Source of the DNA: Narthecium ossifragum | Lineage: Eukaryota > Streptophyta > Magnoliopsida > Dioscoreales > Nartheciaceae | Reading direction: 5' to 3' | Length of the DNA stretch: 64,000 nucleotides | NCBI GenBank assembly: GCA_963920575.1 | Contig: OY986969.1 | Coordinates: forward strand, 6,334,001 to 6,398,000 | Part shown: piece by piece, positions 35,183 to 47,331 of the stretch | Layout: each line of letters begins with the position of its first letter | Numbering within the stretch: position 1 is the stretch's first letter | Made by a program: the position numbers and the translations under genes | The notes under the pieces: generated by a model | Database searches by the model: none | Told to the model about the DNA's origin: nothing | Seen by the model: only the letters and a program-made list of their open reading frames with translations

Positions 35183-35774
35183 ATTCGAATTCAAAAAATG
35201 GATCGGAAGTAAACACCCGGATTTAAACCAGACCAACCGGGATAAGACTACCGCGTCGGAGGAACACAACGGGGGATGAAGATCGGCTCATCGGTTTAAA
35301 TAGATATAAACAAACGACTAAATCCATGCAATGTAGGTCATAAAACCACTTGTAGGTCGTAAAACGGACAACACTAGGTGGGTTTGAACGGATTTATAAG
35401 AAAAACCTGTTTCTCGGACCGGAAAATGCTCGGAGTGGCAAAAACCGGCTGTCGGAGGCGCAACACGAAGGTCGCCGGGCTGCGGTTGCCGCTTGCAAAC
35501 CTACACCCGAGGAGAGAAGCTGGTGGAGAGAAGTCGGTGTAGCCATCCGGTGGAGAGAAGCCGGAGTAGCCGTCAGGTGGAGAGAAGCCGTCGGAGAGAA
35601 GGCTTTGGCTTTTAGGTTTGGATAGTTTGGCTGTTTTAGATTTGGGTAGATAAGGTAGTTTGGCTGTTTTATGTGGTGTGGGTAGTTAACTAGTAGAGAT
35701 TTTAAATTGGTTGTAGTATAATGAGTTAAGTGTGGTGTGGATAGATGTGTGTGTGGTGTCGATAGAACGCCCCT

Positions 35775-36101
35775 TATATGCTGCCTCCGGAAACCTGCTG
35801 AATTACATATGTATCCTACTAAGTTCTTCCATTTTACACACATTCCCCCCCCCCCCCCCCCCACACACACAAACATTGATCAAATTCAAAACATCCCCAT
35901 CGTCCTCACCGTATTAAAAAAACAAACTGTAAAATAATTATTTTTTCTTTTTATTCATATTTATTAGGATTTAGCTTATAAGATTAGGTTAAAGGTAAAA
36001 TGATCATTTTACGTGGCTTTTTAGCGTCATGAGAACGGAACGGGTGTGTTTTGAAATTTTTCAAAGTTTGTAAGGGTATATATGTAATATAAAAACAAAC
36101 A

Positions 36102-36149
<48 letters not shown>

Positions 36150-36594
36150 ATTTAGCAAAGTTTGAGGGGCACATTTGTAAAAACACTTCTCTTTTTTCTT
36201 TTACTTATCAAGGAAAAAAACATTTTTTAAGTTTTCTTTCAGTAATTTTCACTGTCTTTGTTTCAGGTATATAAGTATGTTTGATTGGATTTCGTAGAGG
36301 TTAAAATTTAGTTCTTACGGGTGTGCTTGTAAGGATTTTGTGGAAAAGTTGAAATTTTGTGGGGAAAAAAGTACTTATATTTAATTGTCTTTGTTTCATG
36401 TGTTTGATTGGATTTTGTGGAAAAGTTAAAATTAGCATGTATACGGTTATATTCGTCACGTGTGTAAAGATAGATGAGTCATGATATATGAATGAGATAA
36501 AGGGGGGACAAATCATATCTATCTATTATATAAAATACAGTGCATTCTATCATAAGACTGAGAATGCTCGATCTAAGTTATGTATGAATATATC
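35775..36594. other. AT-rich spacer with simple repeats
   Basis: It contains an 18-base C run at about 35845-35862 followed by CACACACA, and a long (AT)n at about 36107-36147. No gene was recognised. Confidence 0.7.
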
Positions 36595-37277
36595 CAGTGG
36601 CGGATTTACATGGGGGCGAGTGGGGGCAGTCGCCCCCACTCAACCCTAAAAAAAATATTTTTTTAAACACATGTGGTAAAAAAAAACCACAATCTCATCT
36701 CCCTATTCTTAACTTGACCCTCATTCCTTTTTTTTTGTGAATTTGATGCTATGGTTTTTATAGATAAAGACTTGGATGCTATGTTTCATATTTGGTTAAG
36801 AAATGATGCAATTTTTTTTATAATTATTGTGAATTATTTTTCAATAATTATAGGATCATCGGCAAGTATGTTATTAAACGAAAGAACATATGGGAGTCTT
36901 CTAGCACCCCTAACCTGCACAGAGAACTCGTGTCGAACATCATCAAGACTGACTTGTGTAACAGAATGGGTGATGAGTAGATGAATGACAGTTTGGTTGT
37001 GTATGTTGAAAAAGGATTTTTAAAACTATTGATTATGAAGTTATTTTACAACGCTTTTAGAATATAAAATCACGTAGGATGCAATTATCACGATTAGTGA
37101 CGACTTAGTTTGTTTATTTCTTTTATCATGTATTTTATTAGTTATTTTTATACCTTGGTATTTTGTGTTAGTGAATGAGCTGGTCAAAATACATTATGTA
37201 TGTAGGCATTCCTCCGCCTTTTGAGTGAGGCTTGAAAATTTTTTGAGCCCCCACTTAAATATCTAAATCCGTCATTG
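36595..37277 (+). mobile_element. hAT relic with dimerisation-domain remnant
   Basis: The left end is CAGTGGCGGATTTA and the right end is TAAATCCGTCATTG, an inverted repeat. Flanks are AATATATC (36587-36594) and GATATATC (37278-37285), an 8-bp duplication with one mismatch. Subterminal GGGGGC/GCCCCC blocks are present. Around 36960-37080 the plus strand encodes MNDSLVVYVEK and following residues with stops. This matches the C-terminus of plant TTF-finger/hAT-dimerisation transposases. Only this remnant is left of the transposase. Confidence 0.75.
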
Positions 37278-37868
37278 GATATATCATGTGATTGAGATGA
37301 AGCTACGTGAGAGGTGCTGGTTATGGCTGCTTAGGGGAGTAAAAGAAGAGCAGTGGGGGCAGTCGTTACCCATGTCAGGTGGCACAAGGGGCCATCTAGT
37401 TCCCTTATATAATAGATTTTTGTAAAAAGTCATCTTAAATTGTAGCACGTTATAATTTCAGAATAAATTATATAACTTTGTTTTCAGTTGACATGAGGTG
37501 TCATGTCATTGGTGGACATAGAACGCGTGAGAAAAAAAAACAGTAGTTTTAGGAAGAAAATATTTTAAATAAATCTTATTTTGAAAAAATATTATTAATT
37601 AAGATATTTATATGGGAAAAGCATTTGGGTGGAATATGTCTCTCTTTGGCGTGGCCGCTGCCACATTGCCGCGGCCTTTTATTTTAATAAAATTATTTAT
37701 AAAGTTTTCTTTCATAATCTACATCATTTTTTTTATTTGGCATATGGAATAATTTGCATATTCAATCCACTTTATTCTTATTTGTAAGCCACACCGACAC
37801 GGGCTTTTATTTTAATAAAATTATTTTTAAAAACTTCCTTTCAGGAAGGAAAATTTTTAAAATAATCC
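37278..37868. other. AT-rich flank with a diverged MULE-2 end copy
   Basis: From about 37617 (AAAAGCATTTGGGTGG...TGGCGTGGCC) the sequence looks like a second, diverged copy of the MULE-2 terminal repeat. The stretch 37690-37790 (TTTGGCATATGGAATAATTT and context) recurs in the same orientation at about 43850-43975, on the other side of MULE-2. Confidence 0.45.
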
Positions 37869-37954
37869 CCAAAAAGTATTTACCAATCTATGCCTCTTTT
37901 GGCCATATCAGCGCCACGCTGGCGTAGCCTTTCATTTTTTACTCCCGCGGTCAA

Positions 37955-38281
37955 AGATGTAACTTCAAGGTACGTCTTCAATTGAAGACGTAACTTCGAG
38001 TTACGTCTTTGACCGTTGACCACCAAGTGCGCCGCGACCAAGTGCGGAGCCTAGAGACACGCCTACTAATACGTAGCTCCAAGTTACGTCTCCATAAGAG
38101 ATGTAACTGCAAGTTACGTCTTCATTTGAAGACTTAACGGCTGAAAAAGCCAAGTGTTAGTGTTATTAGTGGGGTTAGTATTAAAACGTAACTTGGAGTT
38201 ACGTCTCTATTAATGGAGACGTAACTCCAAGTTACGTCTTCGACCGTTGACCACCAAGGAGACGTAACTTCAAGTTACGGT
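37955..38281. repeat. MULE-2 left palindrome array
   Basis: Seven dyads with arms AGACGTAACT and AGTTACGTCT around 3 bases, at about 37955, 37986, 38069, 38099, 38183, 38217 and 38259. Some carry one or two changes. They lie within and just inside the terminal repeat. Confidence 0.85.
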
Positions 38282-38511
38282 TTAATATAGAACACACAGT
38301 AACCCAACACTTGGTTATATTTGACACTCTGTGTACAAACATTCAACCAAACACAAAATTTGAAAATAAAACATCACAAACCAAACATCACAGACCAATC
38401 ATCCACCCCAATTTCTGTACCCAATACATGATTACACCCACCCCATTCACATCTAAACGCAGTGCTTGTATAAATCAAAATCAAACGTCAAACATCGTTA
38501 ATAATCAAACG

Positions 38512-40690
38512 TCAAAATCTCCAAGTTTTTTGTTTCTTCTTCGTTGCCAACTTCTTTGTCCTCAACGACGGTCCAGCCTCCTCTCCCCCCATCGTAGCAC
38601 CGATATCGATATTATGCTCAACATGTCCGATTGGATCCTCCACTGTAGTGCCCATAACTGGATATGATGATGGTAAATCTTGAGATACCGGCATGTCATA
38701 GAAAGTAGTATGCTCGGTAGTCGGCTGCGACTGCTGTGAACTAACAGGAGCTCCGCCGCAAATCCGTAAATCCTCCATCATCGAGTAGAATACCGGTGCA
38801 AAACGATCGGCGAGCTCCTCCCCAGAACGACCTTGGCAGACAGTGTAACTGTCCTCGGCGGTGTCATACTGCAAGTTTAGACAATTTGATTAGATTAACA
38901 CAATATAATATTTAATTATTAACAAAAAAAATATATTTACCATCTTTCGTAAAAGGTGTATGTTCGGCTGATGGACCATTCTGTCCTCCAATCTAGGCCT
39001 ACTGACATACCGCCTGGTGATCCCCCAGTACCACTGCAAGTATGACTCAGCATCCTCACCATCGTCCACTGCACCGTCAATGACCCTATGGTGTCGCTCC
39101 TCCCATTGGGTGATATACTGGTGATGTGTAGTGACCCAGTTTGCAGTAGCATTGCCCCGACGGCTTGCACGTGATAGCCTCTCGGTCACCGGGGATGGTA
39201 TCTCCTGTCGTAGCCCAAACTGCCGCATCATCCGTGGTGCCTCATGCATCTCCACTATATCGAAACAGATGAGCGGCACATGACTCCTCCAAATAGCGAA
39301 ACCCGCAGTACAGAGAGCCGGTAATTGTGCTAGACGCTGCGGTGTATATGGACACCACATAACCTACAAGTTTAAAATACAAAGTCGGTTAGATCACATG
39401 AACATTAAAGTAGTTAATAAAATCTTGGATCGTGAGCAATAATACCTTAGATGACAACTGTCTGTCCAGCTGCTCTCGGTAGTAGGCTAAGTAACGGCCA
39501 TGCGGGTTTCCTCTACCGCTGTGTGGTGCTGTCCACCTGCATTGTATATCAAGAGTTAGATGTTAATGCTAACTAAACTTCAAAAAATATTTGTAAAAAA
39601 TCAAAAATTCGTACTGGATTGCCAAGGGGCCTTCAATGATACGCATATCACGCTCCTCGGTCTGCTGTTGGGTAGCTAGCGGTCGTCGCGGCATTAGTTC
39701 AGGGCGTCCAATATGGAGGTGCTCCCATGACCAAATCTGTGATAACAACTTCATATTAGGTATAATATAAAATACTTAAAATAACTATATATAATATATA
39801 AATGACAAATCACCTGTAGCAGGTAAAAGCATCCAGAGATCTCATGCTTTCCTCTTTTTGAAGCTTTACATAACTCCTGAAAGAGATTTGCAAGGCTGGC
39901 CGCCCCCCAAGCATACTGTCCACATATATCCAAATCATGCAACAAAGGAAGGTACTTCATATGTACCTACAATTGAAAGACTATGTTAGTTAATCTAATA
40001 AATCGATAAATGAAACATGAATACGCAATTATACTTACCCTGGAACCACTCGCGTCAGGTACTACTAAACAACCCAACACATATAGGATGTAGGCGCGCG
40101 TAGCCTGATATACGAACAGATCCGTGGCGTCTGGACCAATATGCCCGAAAGTAGCACGTAGCCACGACAACTCAAGCACAGCCGGTCGGCCCTCCTCGGG
40201 TACAGCACCGAGCAACTCCAAGCATATGTCGTGCCAAATGCCTGTCGTGCTTCCTAAAACTACCGCCCCATCAACAAATAAACCCATCAATATCCCAACA
40301 TCCTGCAGTGTGATCGTCATCTCCCCGTGTCGCAAGTGGAAAGTAGTAGTCTCTGGTCGCCACCGCTCCACTAGCGCTGTGATCAAACACCGATCAATCC
40401 GAATCGGCAGCAGTCTACTAACAACATAAAACCCTGAACGTCAAGCAAGTCTATCTGACGCTCATCTACAATCGGCCAAGACTGCAAACGCAGTGAGTGC
40501 TCTGTACACTTAAGGCCGAGGTCATCGTCATCCTGTTTGTAAACATAAAAGTTAGTAGGGGGCTTTTTTCAATAAAATATGAAGAGCTAATAACAATAAA
40601 TTTTCTACAAATTTAACATTTACCTGGCCATCCCAAACCGCCGTGGAGCGATGCTTATCCTGGTCCCAAAGTACGTCTGCAGAAATCGGA
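38512..40690 (-). pseudogene. MULE-2 plant mobile domain (PMD) gene, one-base frameshift
   Basis: Exons are: 5' part ending 40624, then 40532-40039, 39966-39814, 39736-39615, 39536-39446, 39363-38941 and 38868-38512 (stop). All junctions are GT-AG and in phase, except that exon 40532-40039 is one base short; the loss falls in an A-run (plus strand) at 40428-40431. PMD hallmarks are VWDGQ, ITALVERWRPETTTFHL, LQDVGILMGL, LPLLHDLDICGQYAWGAASLANL and a WCPYTPQRLAQLP region; the C-terminal tail is lysine-rich. No ATG is found in the frame between an upstream TAA and the first recognisable residues, so the true start is lost. The 5' part overlaps the transposase reading frame. Confidence 0.8.
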
Positions 40691-42863
40691 CCAGGCTCAC
40701 CCTCGTACACCTTTCTAAGGTCATGGCCACTAATGCTTTAATAGGCAAACCTCGTACACCTTTCAAACCATTATTCAAACTTTCAGACCAATTGGTGGTC
40801 ATTGAGCCAAACCGTTTGTTATCATCATGAGACAACGCCCAAGTTTCTGGTGGCTCTGCGGTAACGAGCCACTGATAAGCTTCTGGCTTAACTTTTTTAA
40901 TTCCATCCATGATCTTATCAAATGCCTCCTTGTGAATCTTTTTTGCTGCAGCCCAAAATAAGCTATACAAATTATCATCCCTGAACTTGCTTCTGAAGTT
41001 GTCTGCAAAGTGCCTCATACAGAATCACTGGAAGCCTAACGGCGGAGGGAACTCTGTCCTTACTGCCTCTTTGATTGCTCTGTGTTGGTCTGAAATTATA
41101 GCTATACCTCTTCTTCCGCTGACCACATATACTCTAAGTAGAGTAAGGAACCATGACCAACTGCTGGAATTTTCAGACTCAACCACGGCAAATGCTATTG
41201 ATATCAAATGATCGTTGCCATCCACTGCCGTCGCAACTAATAAAGTGCCAAGATACTTTCCATATAGGTGTGTTCCATCGATAGATATTATGGGTCGACA
41301 GTGTTTGACAGCCTCGATAGTAGGATGAAACGACCAAAACACACGCTCAAATATATCAACACCGGTGCACATAGTCTCCGTTTGAAGCTTCACTACAGTA
41401 CCAGGGTTATCTGCCACCATTGCTTGCATATACCAAGGCAGGATATTATATGATTCTTTCCAATCACCAAATATAATCTTCATAGCTAGTATACGTGCAT
41501 GATATGCTTTTGCATAGCTGATGTTGACATGATAGTCGCCTTTGATTCTTTGCACAATATCTTTGGGAGTCATCGAGGTGTTTGTCCTTACCGCACCAAG
41601 TATGATACCACATATGAATTGTGCAGTGCAGTGGCGGTGGTTGGTATTCAACAGACATGTTCGACAAGTATGTGGACCACTATAACTCTTCACCTGAAAG
41701 TAAGATGACTCTTTATAAGTTGACGCATGCAGACGCCAAGGACAATCAGGATTGCAGCACTTGACTGTCAACACCTTTGGCCCTGACTTAACGGTGCTAT
41801 GTTCTGCAAACCTCCGAAGCTCATACTGTTGAAGAGCATGCATAAGTGATGCCTTGGTCTCGAATATTTGCTTCTTGTAAAATTCACCTTCGAATGGAGT
41901 CGGATCTTCAATTACCCCGGGTATGGTATTTTGCCGCATCATACGGTCGACCCACTCATCATCTGGGAATTCATCTGGTAGCTCCTCTTCATACTGTGTT
42001 GGACTAAGAGGCATTGGATCGTCAATATCTTCATCATGATGCAATGGCTCATTGCTCAGTGCAATATTCTCGATCCAATCATCATCTTGATCATCATGAT
42101 GGTCCTCAACATCAGCATCTAGCAAGGGACTTCGAGATGTTGAAGGCATATAAGCGTCACCATGGTGGCTTACGACATTGTCATCATATTGGTGGCCTCT
42201 ACGAAAACTCGATGGGCCAGCATCGAAATCATTATATGTGTGGGGTCTCACATATGTACCCGGAGTAGATTGCGTGTATTCATGAGTCAATCATGTGTCC
42301 TCCTGCTGATAAGGCCTGCATGTTCATACACAAGTGACTCATGAATGAAGGGCATACCTTATATATAACATTACATATAATGTTTCACAATATGTTACTT
42401 ACTGTGATGTTTGATAACCGAATGTGGGAGCGCCATAGGACCCAAGAGAGACGTTATCGATTGAATCGTCTCCTCGTTGTAGTAGGCGTGTAAATTCACC
42501 AAATGCCGTGTTACTTGGAGGATCATTGTTGACTTCGACACCAATTTTCACCAAGAATAACTGAATACTTGGAATGACCGGGTAGAGACTAAGAATGCCA
42601 GTAGTATCACTATCATCCTTTATCTTCACACCGCAATACGTGTTTTCTCCCATAGGATATCTACAAGTTATGCGAATGTCGAAATAGCTTGGATTGTATC
42701 CAGTTAAATCAAACATTAAAGCCTTCAAGTCTGCATAACTTGCGTTCTTTCGTATCCTAGTAGGTTTTATTCGGCCACCTATGTACTCAATATCGCCCGC
42801 ATTACCCTTAAATTCCACATTTCCGTCCATCCGGCACAATAGTGGAACAATGCCATTATCCAT
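40620..42863 (-). pseudogene. MULE-2 transposase, SWIM finger missing, two stops
   Basis: Exon 1 (42863-42403) encodes a PB1-like N-terminal domain (MDNGIVPLLC, YCGVKIKDD). It joins in phase to exon 2 from 42315. Exon 2 has an acidic region, the MuDR DNA-binding region (CCNPDCPWRLHAS, HTCRTCLLN) and a DDE core with D in SIDGTHLYGKYLG, D in AIISDQHRAIKEA and E in NWSESLNNGLKG. In-frame TGA codons lie at 42291-42293 and 41025-41027. After the catalytic E the usual SWIM zinc finger is absent; the frame enters PMD sequence and stops at 40620. It is a dead, truncated transposase. Confidence 0.88.
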
Positions 42864-43612
42864 CACTATAAATAATACAAATATAATGACAATTATGAGC
42901 CAATTAGAAGGAAATTCCAAGTTAATAGTCAAAATTCATATGGAAAATAGATTTCATATAAACCAATTGAACTAAATTTAGGAAAAAAATTAGCATATCA
43001 TTTTCTAGATCAATAAAGTAATAATGGTGCATTACAGCATAATCAAATTTATATCAAATTTTGCATAAAAAATCAATTTTATACTCTAAAAAAAATCAAT
43101 TTTGCATAAAAAACCCTAATTTTGCATATGTAAACCCTAATTCTCAAACAACAAATACATAGTAATTATGATGCATTACAGCATAATCAAATCAATATCA
43201 AATTTTGCATAAAAAATCAATTTTATACTCTCAAAAAAATCAATTTTTGCATAAAAACCCCTAATTTTGCATATATAAACCCTAATTCTTAAATAACAAA
43301 TACATTGTTAAAATTTTAAAGAAAAATCTCACTTGGAGAGGAAGATGGAGAAGATCTAGAAGTTTGGAGGTGTTTTCGCCGGAGAATCGCCGAAAAATCG
43401 AGCCGTACGAGTAAATGGGGAGGGAGGTATGCTCGGTTGGGAGGGGGGGCAGGTGGGGAAGGAGGAGGGGGCCCGCTGGCCGCGTGCGGACGCCCGGCGA
43501 CGAAGATCGCCGGAAAATCACCGGAGATCGAGAGAAGTAGAGGGATTTGGAGAAGGAGAAGGGTGTCGGGTGGGGAAGGAGGCGGGCTGGCCCTCGGGGG
43601 TAATGAGGATTG

Positions 43613-43749
43613 GAGACGTAGCTCCAAGTTACGTCTCTTATGGAGACGTAACTTGGAGCTACGTCTTAGTAGGCGTGTCTCTAGGCTCCGCACTTGGTCG
43701 CGGCGCACTTGGTGGTCAACGGTCAAAGACGTAACTCGAAGTTACGTCT
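43613..43749. repeat. MULE-2 right palindrome array
   Basis: Three dyads of the same AGACGTAACT-N3-AGTTACGTCT type lie at about 43613, 43643 and 43727, in the right terminal repeat. Confidence 0.85.
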
Positions 43750-43836
43750 TTGACCGCGGGAGTAAAAAATGAAAGGCCACGCCAGCGTGGCGCTGACGTG
43801 GCCAAAAGAGGCATAGATTGGTAAATACTTTTTGGA

Positions 43837-46761
43837 GAGGGTTATTTTAATAATATTTTATTAAAATAAGATTATTTTAAAAAAATTTCCTTTCAGGAAC
43901 TCCATCACTTTTTGTTATTTGGCATACGGAATAATTTGTATATTCTATCACCTTTATTCTTATTTTTACAACTTGTATTTTATTACAAAACAAGCTGAAG
44001 CTGTTTAGATATGAAATCTTTGTTTGTTGTTCGCGCTGGTTTTCATCGGAGTCAAACGAAAACACTTAAATTTGTGTTGAAAAGGGATGCGAGCTCTCCC
44101 AACCTCTCTGATGTATAAGAGAGTGTGCTTTGAAGCGAAAATACACACTACGAAATGAGAAAGAGCATGAATAATTGCTCTGACGGCACCGGTCGGATAT
44201 CAGCTCTGTCAAAAGATAATTTTTTATTAATTGCAAATAACAGCACCGAGGACGGTTTTGTAGACGATTCTGTCGATCACTTACAAGGATAAAAAGGTTG
44301 CAATCGTGATGGCAGTGGTACAGGGGTGCAGGTCCGCCCTGCGGAAGCTAGGTCTACTCCTAACATTACAAAGAAGCTACTTTTAAGATACATGCAGGTC
44401 CGGCATGAGGAAGCTAAATCTACTCCTAAGATAAATTTCTTCAAAGAGTATGTGCCCTGGTTTGATTTGCGAGAGCGTTCTTCATTTTCATTACTTCACT
44501 ACACCAAAATGATCAACGAAAAAGGGAAGTTGTCAATAGAAAACTGATTTCATGACAAATTCGTCTATAGTGACACTAAATCGTAGTTTTTAATCGAGGC
44601 CATTCTTAGACATCATGGTCTATAGTGATACTATATCGTAGTTTTTTCATTTCCATTGCAAATTTTGCATACTAAACTTCGGAGGTGGAGAAGTTGCCAA
44701 CGGGAAACTTGTAGGTCTTCGAATAAGCTTTCCAACGATAGTTAAAACAGTCCATTCGGAGGCTGTATGTGAAAGTTATGGCTAAAATTACTTGGACGTA
44801 TCGGATTCAAAAGATAAGGATGATTTCCTGACAAATTCGTCTATTTATGAAATTGCCATCAAATAGGGGTATAAAAACTCAGTGTACATTTGTAAATCGG
44901 GAATTACAAATCACAAACATACCGGTTTTAGATCATTTGAAATCCTTATTTATATTCTCTCTATTTTGTAACGAAAACACAAAAAACAATCTAAGTTATA
45001 AAATAAAAAAATAAGATAGATTTGATATGTAAAATTTTCATATTCAACTTCATTATCTATGCTCTGATTAGGATTCTACCTTACCATTGTATGATTCTTT
45101 GTTCTGATGGAGAAGAACGTGACAAAGCTTTTTCATTTTATTTTTCCTTCAACTTCCCCTCTCTGATTAGGATTCTCCACCCACCTAATAAATCAAAGAA
45201 ACTCTCTCATGTTAAGATCTAAAAAACACTCAATTGTGTACTATCATGTTAGTAATAAAACCCTAATTTGCTGCTGTAGGCAGCAGAGAAGCACATCCCA
45301 ACTTCCCTCTCTTTGACTCCTCAGCCTATTCCTCTCTTCTTAAGTTGTTAAAGGGACTAATATATTTGTTTTAAGCCCTTTCGGAAGTTTAAAGCTTTCA
45401 AGTGTTCTAGATCTGTTGTTAAGGTGTTGCTCTTCTACGTCAACTTTTTCTTCTTTTTTTAAACTTTTGGTTATTTTATTGTGTTTGAGGCTTTGAGCTG
45501 CTTCTTCTACGTTAGTCTCATGATTATTTTGTTCATGTTATTGTTTTTGATTAGTTTTGTCCATGTTATTGTTGATCAATGAGTTAGGAGTCGCTTCATC
45601 AACGGTGCGAGTATTTGGACGATGCCCTGGTCGGACCACCTAAGAAGCCGAGGGCTGTGTCCCTTTATTGCTTGTTTATGGTGGTGGAAGCAAGATGATA
45701 GGCTGTGCCAGGGATGGAAGAGATCTCTAGATAGAGGTTCTCATCCCTCCAAATCTTCAATAGCACCCATGAGGTCTTGTTAATCCTAAAGGCATTCATT
45801 TTCGTTGATATGTCAATCTTATAAGAGATGATAGAGAGTGGATAAAACTACATCTGATGACTCTAATCCATTCAATCCAAGGGTGGAAACACCCCAGCCA
45901 AAACAAGGAGATTGCTTTTGATTACATGAGGAGAGGGAGAGGAATGAAGAGGCCTCAACGATGTTTGGTATGATTACGGTAAAGGTCGAGCAAGAGACCT
46001 ATTCGATGTTATTAAAATAAGATGGAAAAGTATAGGAAAGTAAACGGAATTACTAAAATACCATTGCTAAATTATCTATATATGACATATTATTTATTTA
46101 AAAAGGTGGTATTGTAATATCATTATACGTTGACCAAAATCAGGGAAAAAGGAGTCCGGAATCCTCCCAAAAATAGAGGAATCAGTTTTCCTCTCTTGAT
46201 AAAAAAGCTTAAAAAACCTGACTCCCTCTCATGCACTTAAAAGCCAACCAAACGTGACGCGGAGTCACCACTCTCTCTCCCTTACCCTCTTCCACGGTCA
46301 AACTTGCAATCAAACGCGTCATGAAATTAACAACTATACGTAACTGAATCCAAGGGTAGATTGCCGTAGCCCATCAATAACCATGCCATGTGGCATGGTC
46401 CCACACTATATATATGAATAATACATGAGATTATGGACTCGATCGGCTAATATTGACTCAATCTACTAGCCGACCTAGCAATACTCAAGCCTAATCTAAC
46501 ACCAAAGAGGCACTGAACCAAGTCCTAAAAGAAAGTCCGCACTAACTCGCCAATGGGCTGGACTAAACTTTAACTAAGGACTGGATCGCCTTGTCTTGGG
46601 CCCTAGTTACGCCAGACGGGTCTTGGACCTAGTTGTGCGTCCATAGTAAGCGGGCCAGGCCACTTGATGGAGCCAATACCATTATATCACTCTCACGGTG
46701 TTTTCTCTGTTTAACAAGCACTGCACATTTTTCGGTATTTCTCTCCCACCCTCCCTCCCCC

Positions 46762-46801
<40 letters not shown>

Positions 46802-47331
46802 TTGTTCTTTTCTTTTTTAATTGAAGTTGTTAGTTTTTTTTATAATACTCACAATTTATCAATACTTGCACATCCATATCAGGCGTCGTTTGATATATGA
46901 ATAAATTTCGAAAATAACCATTAACTCAGATTAAGGGGAGGAATATTCTAACGAATCCACTATTTATTCCACCATTTAACCCTAAACACTCTTTATTTTA
47001 TTACAAAGTTATTTCCATTCTCCGCTCTACTTTTTCCTTAATTCAATAATTATTACAAAATTATTTCTAAAATCTAAAATAAAGTCTCTTGACCTGAAAT
47101 AAAATTAATCCCATACCAAACGAGGCCTTATTGTCAAAACCATGATCATCATGAATTACTTGCTATATGCTGATTAATTTGGCAAATGGCACATTTTTTT
47201 AGACTTGAGATTTTTAAAAAGTAATTTCGATGTATATAAAATTTTAGTTTAAAACAGTAGGACTTATTTTCAAGAGTTTTAGATATTTTTATATAATTTT
47301 ATACATTTGGTGGCGGGAAAGCCATCCAAGA
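43837..47331. other. Intergenic, AT-rich, decayed repeats only
   Basis: No gene was recognised. 44318-44440 has a short duplicated segment (GCAGGTCCG...GGAAGCTA...TCTACTCCTAA). 44550-44840 repeats GACAAATTCGTCTAT and contains a retroelement-like AAGCTTTCCAACGATAG word. A (CT)n tract lies at about 46765-46800. The rest shows nothing I can support. Confidence 0.5.

Larger units (their letters stand above)
29646..35774. mobile_element. MULE-1: Mutator-like element with transposase-OTU and PMD genes
   Basis: The left end is GAGGGGCTCTATCAACACC and the right end is GGTGTCGATAGAACGCCCC, a short terminal inverted repeat of about 25 bp. Flanks are TACATGCTG (29637-29645) and TATATGCTG (35775-35783), a 9-bp duplication with one mismatch, as expected for Mutator-like elements. 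Inside are a plus-strand transposase-OTU pseudogene and a convergent minus-strand PMD gene. Between the ends and the genes lie arrays of CGGTA-N6-TACCG palindromes. Total length is about 6.1 kb. Confidence 0.8.
37869..43836. mobile_element. MULE-2: Mutator-like element with transposase and PMD gene
   Basis: A terminal inverted repeat of about 220-250 bp joins 37869-38121 to the complement of 43613-43836. It starts CCAAAAAGTATTTACC and continues TGCCTCTTTTGGCCA. The left repeat has one extra palindromic unit. Both genes lie on the minus strand: a transposase (42863 to about 40690) and a PMD gene (to 38512). The outer ends are approximate because similar AT-rich sequence continues beyond them, and no clear target duplication was found. 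Confidence 0.75.
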
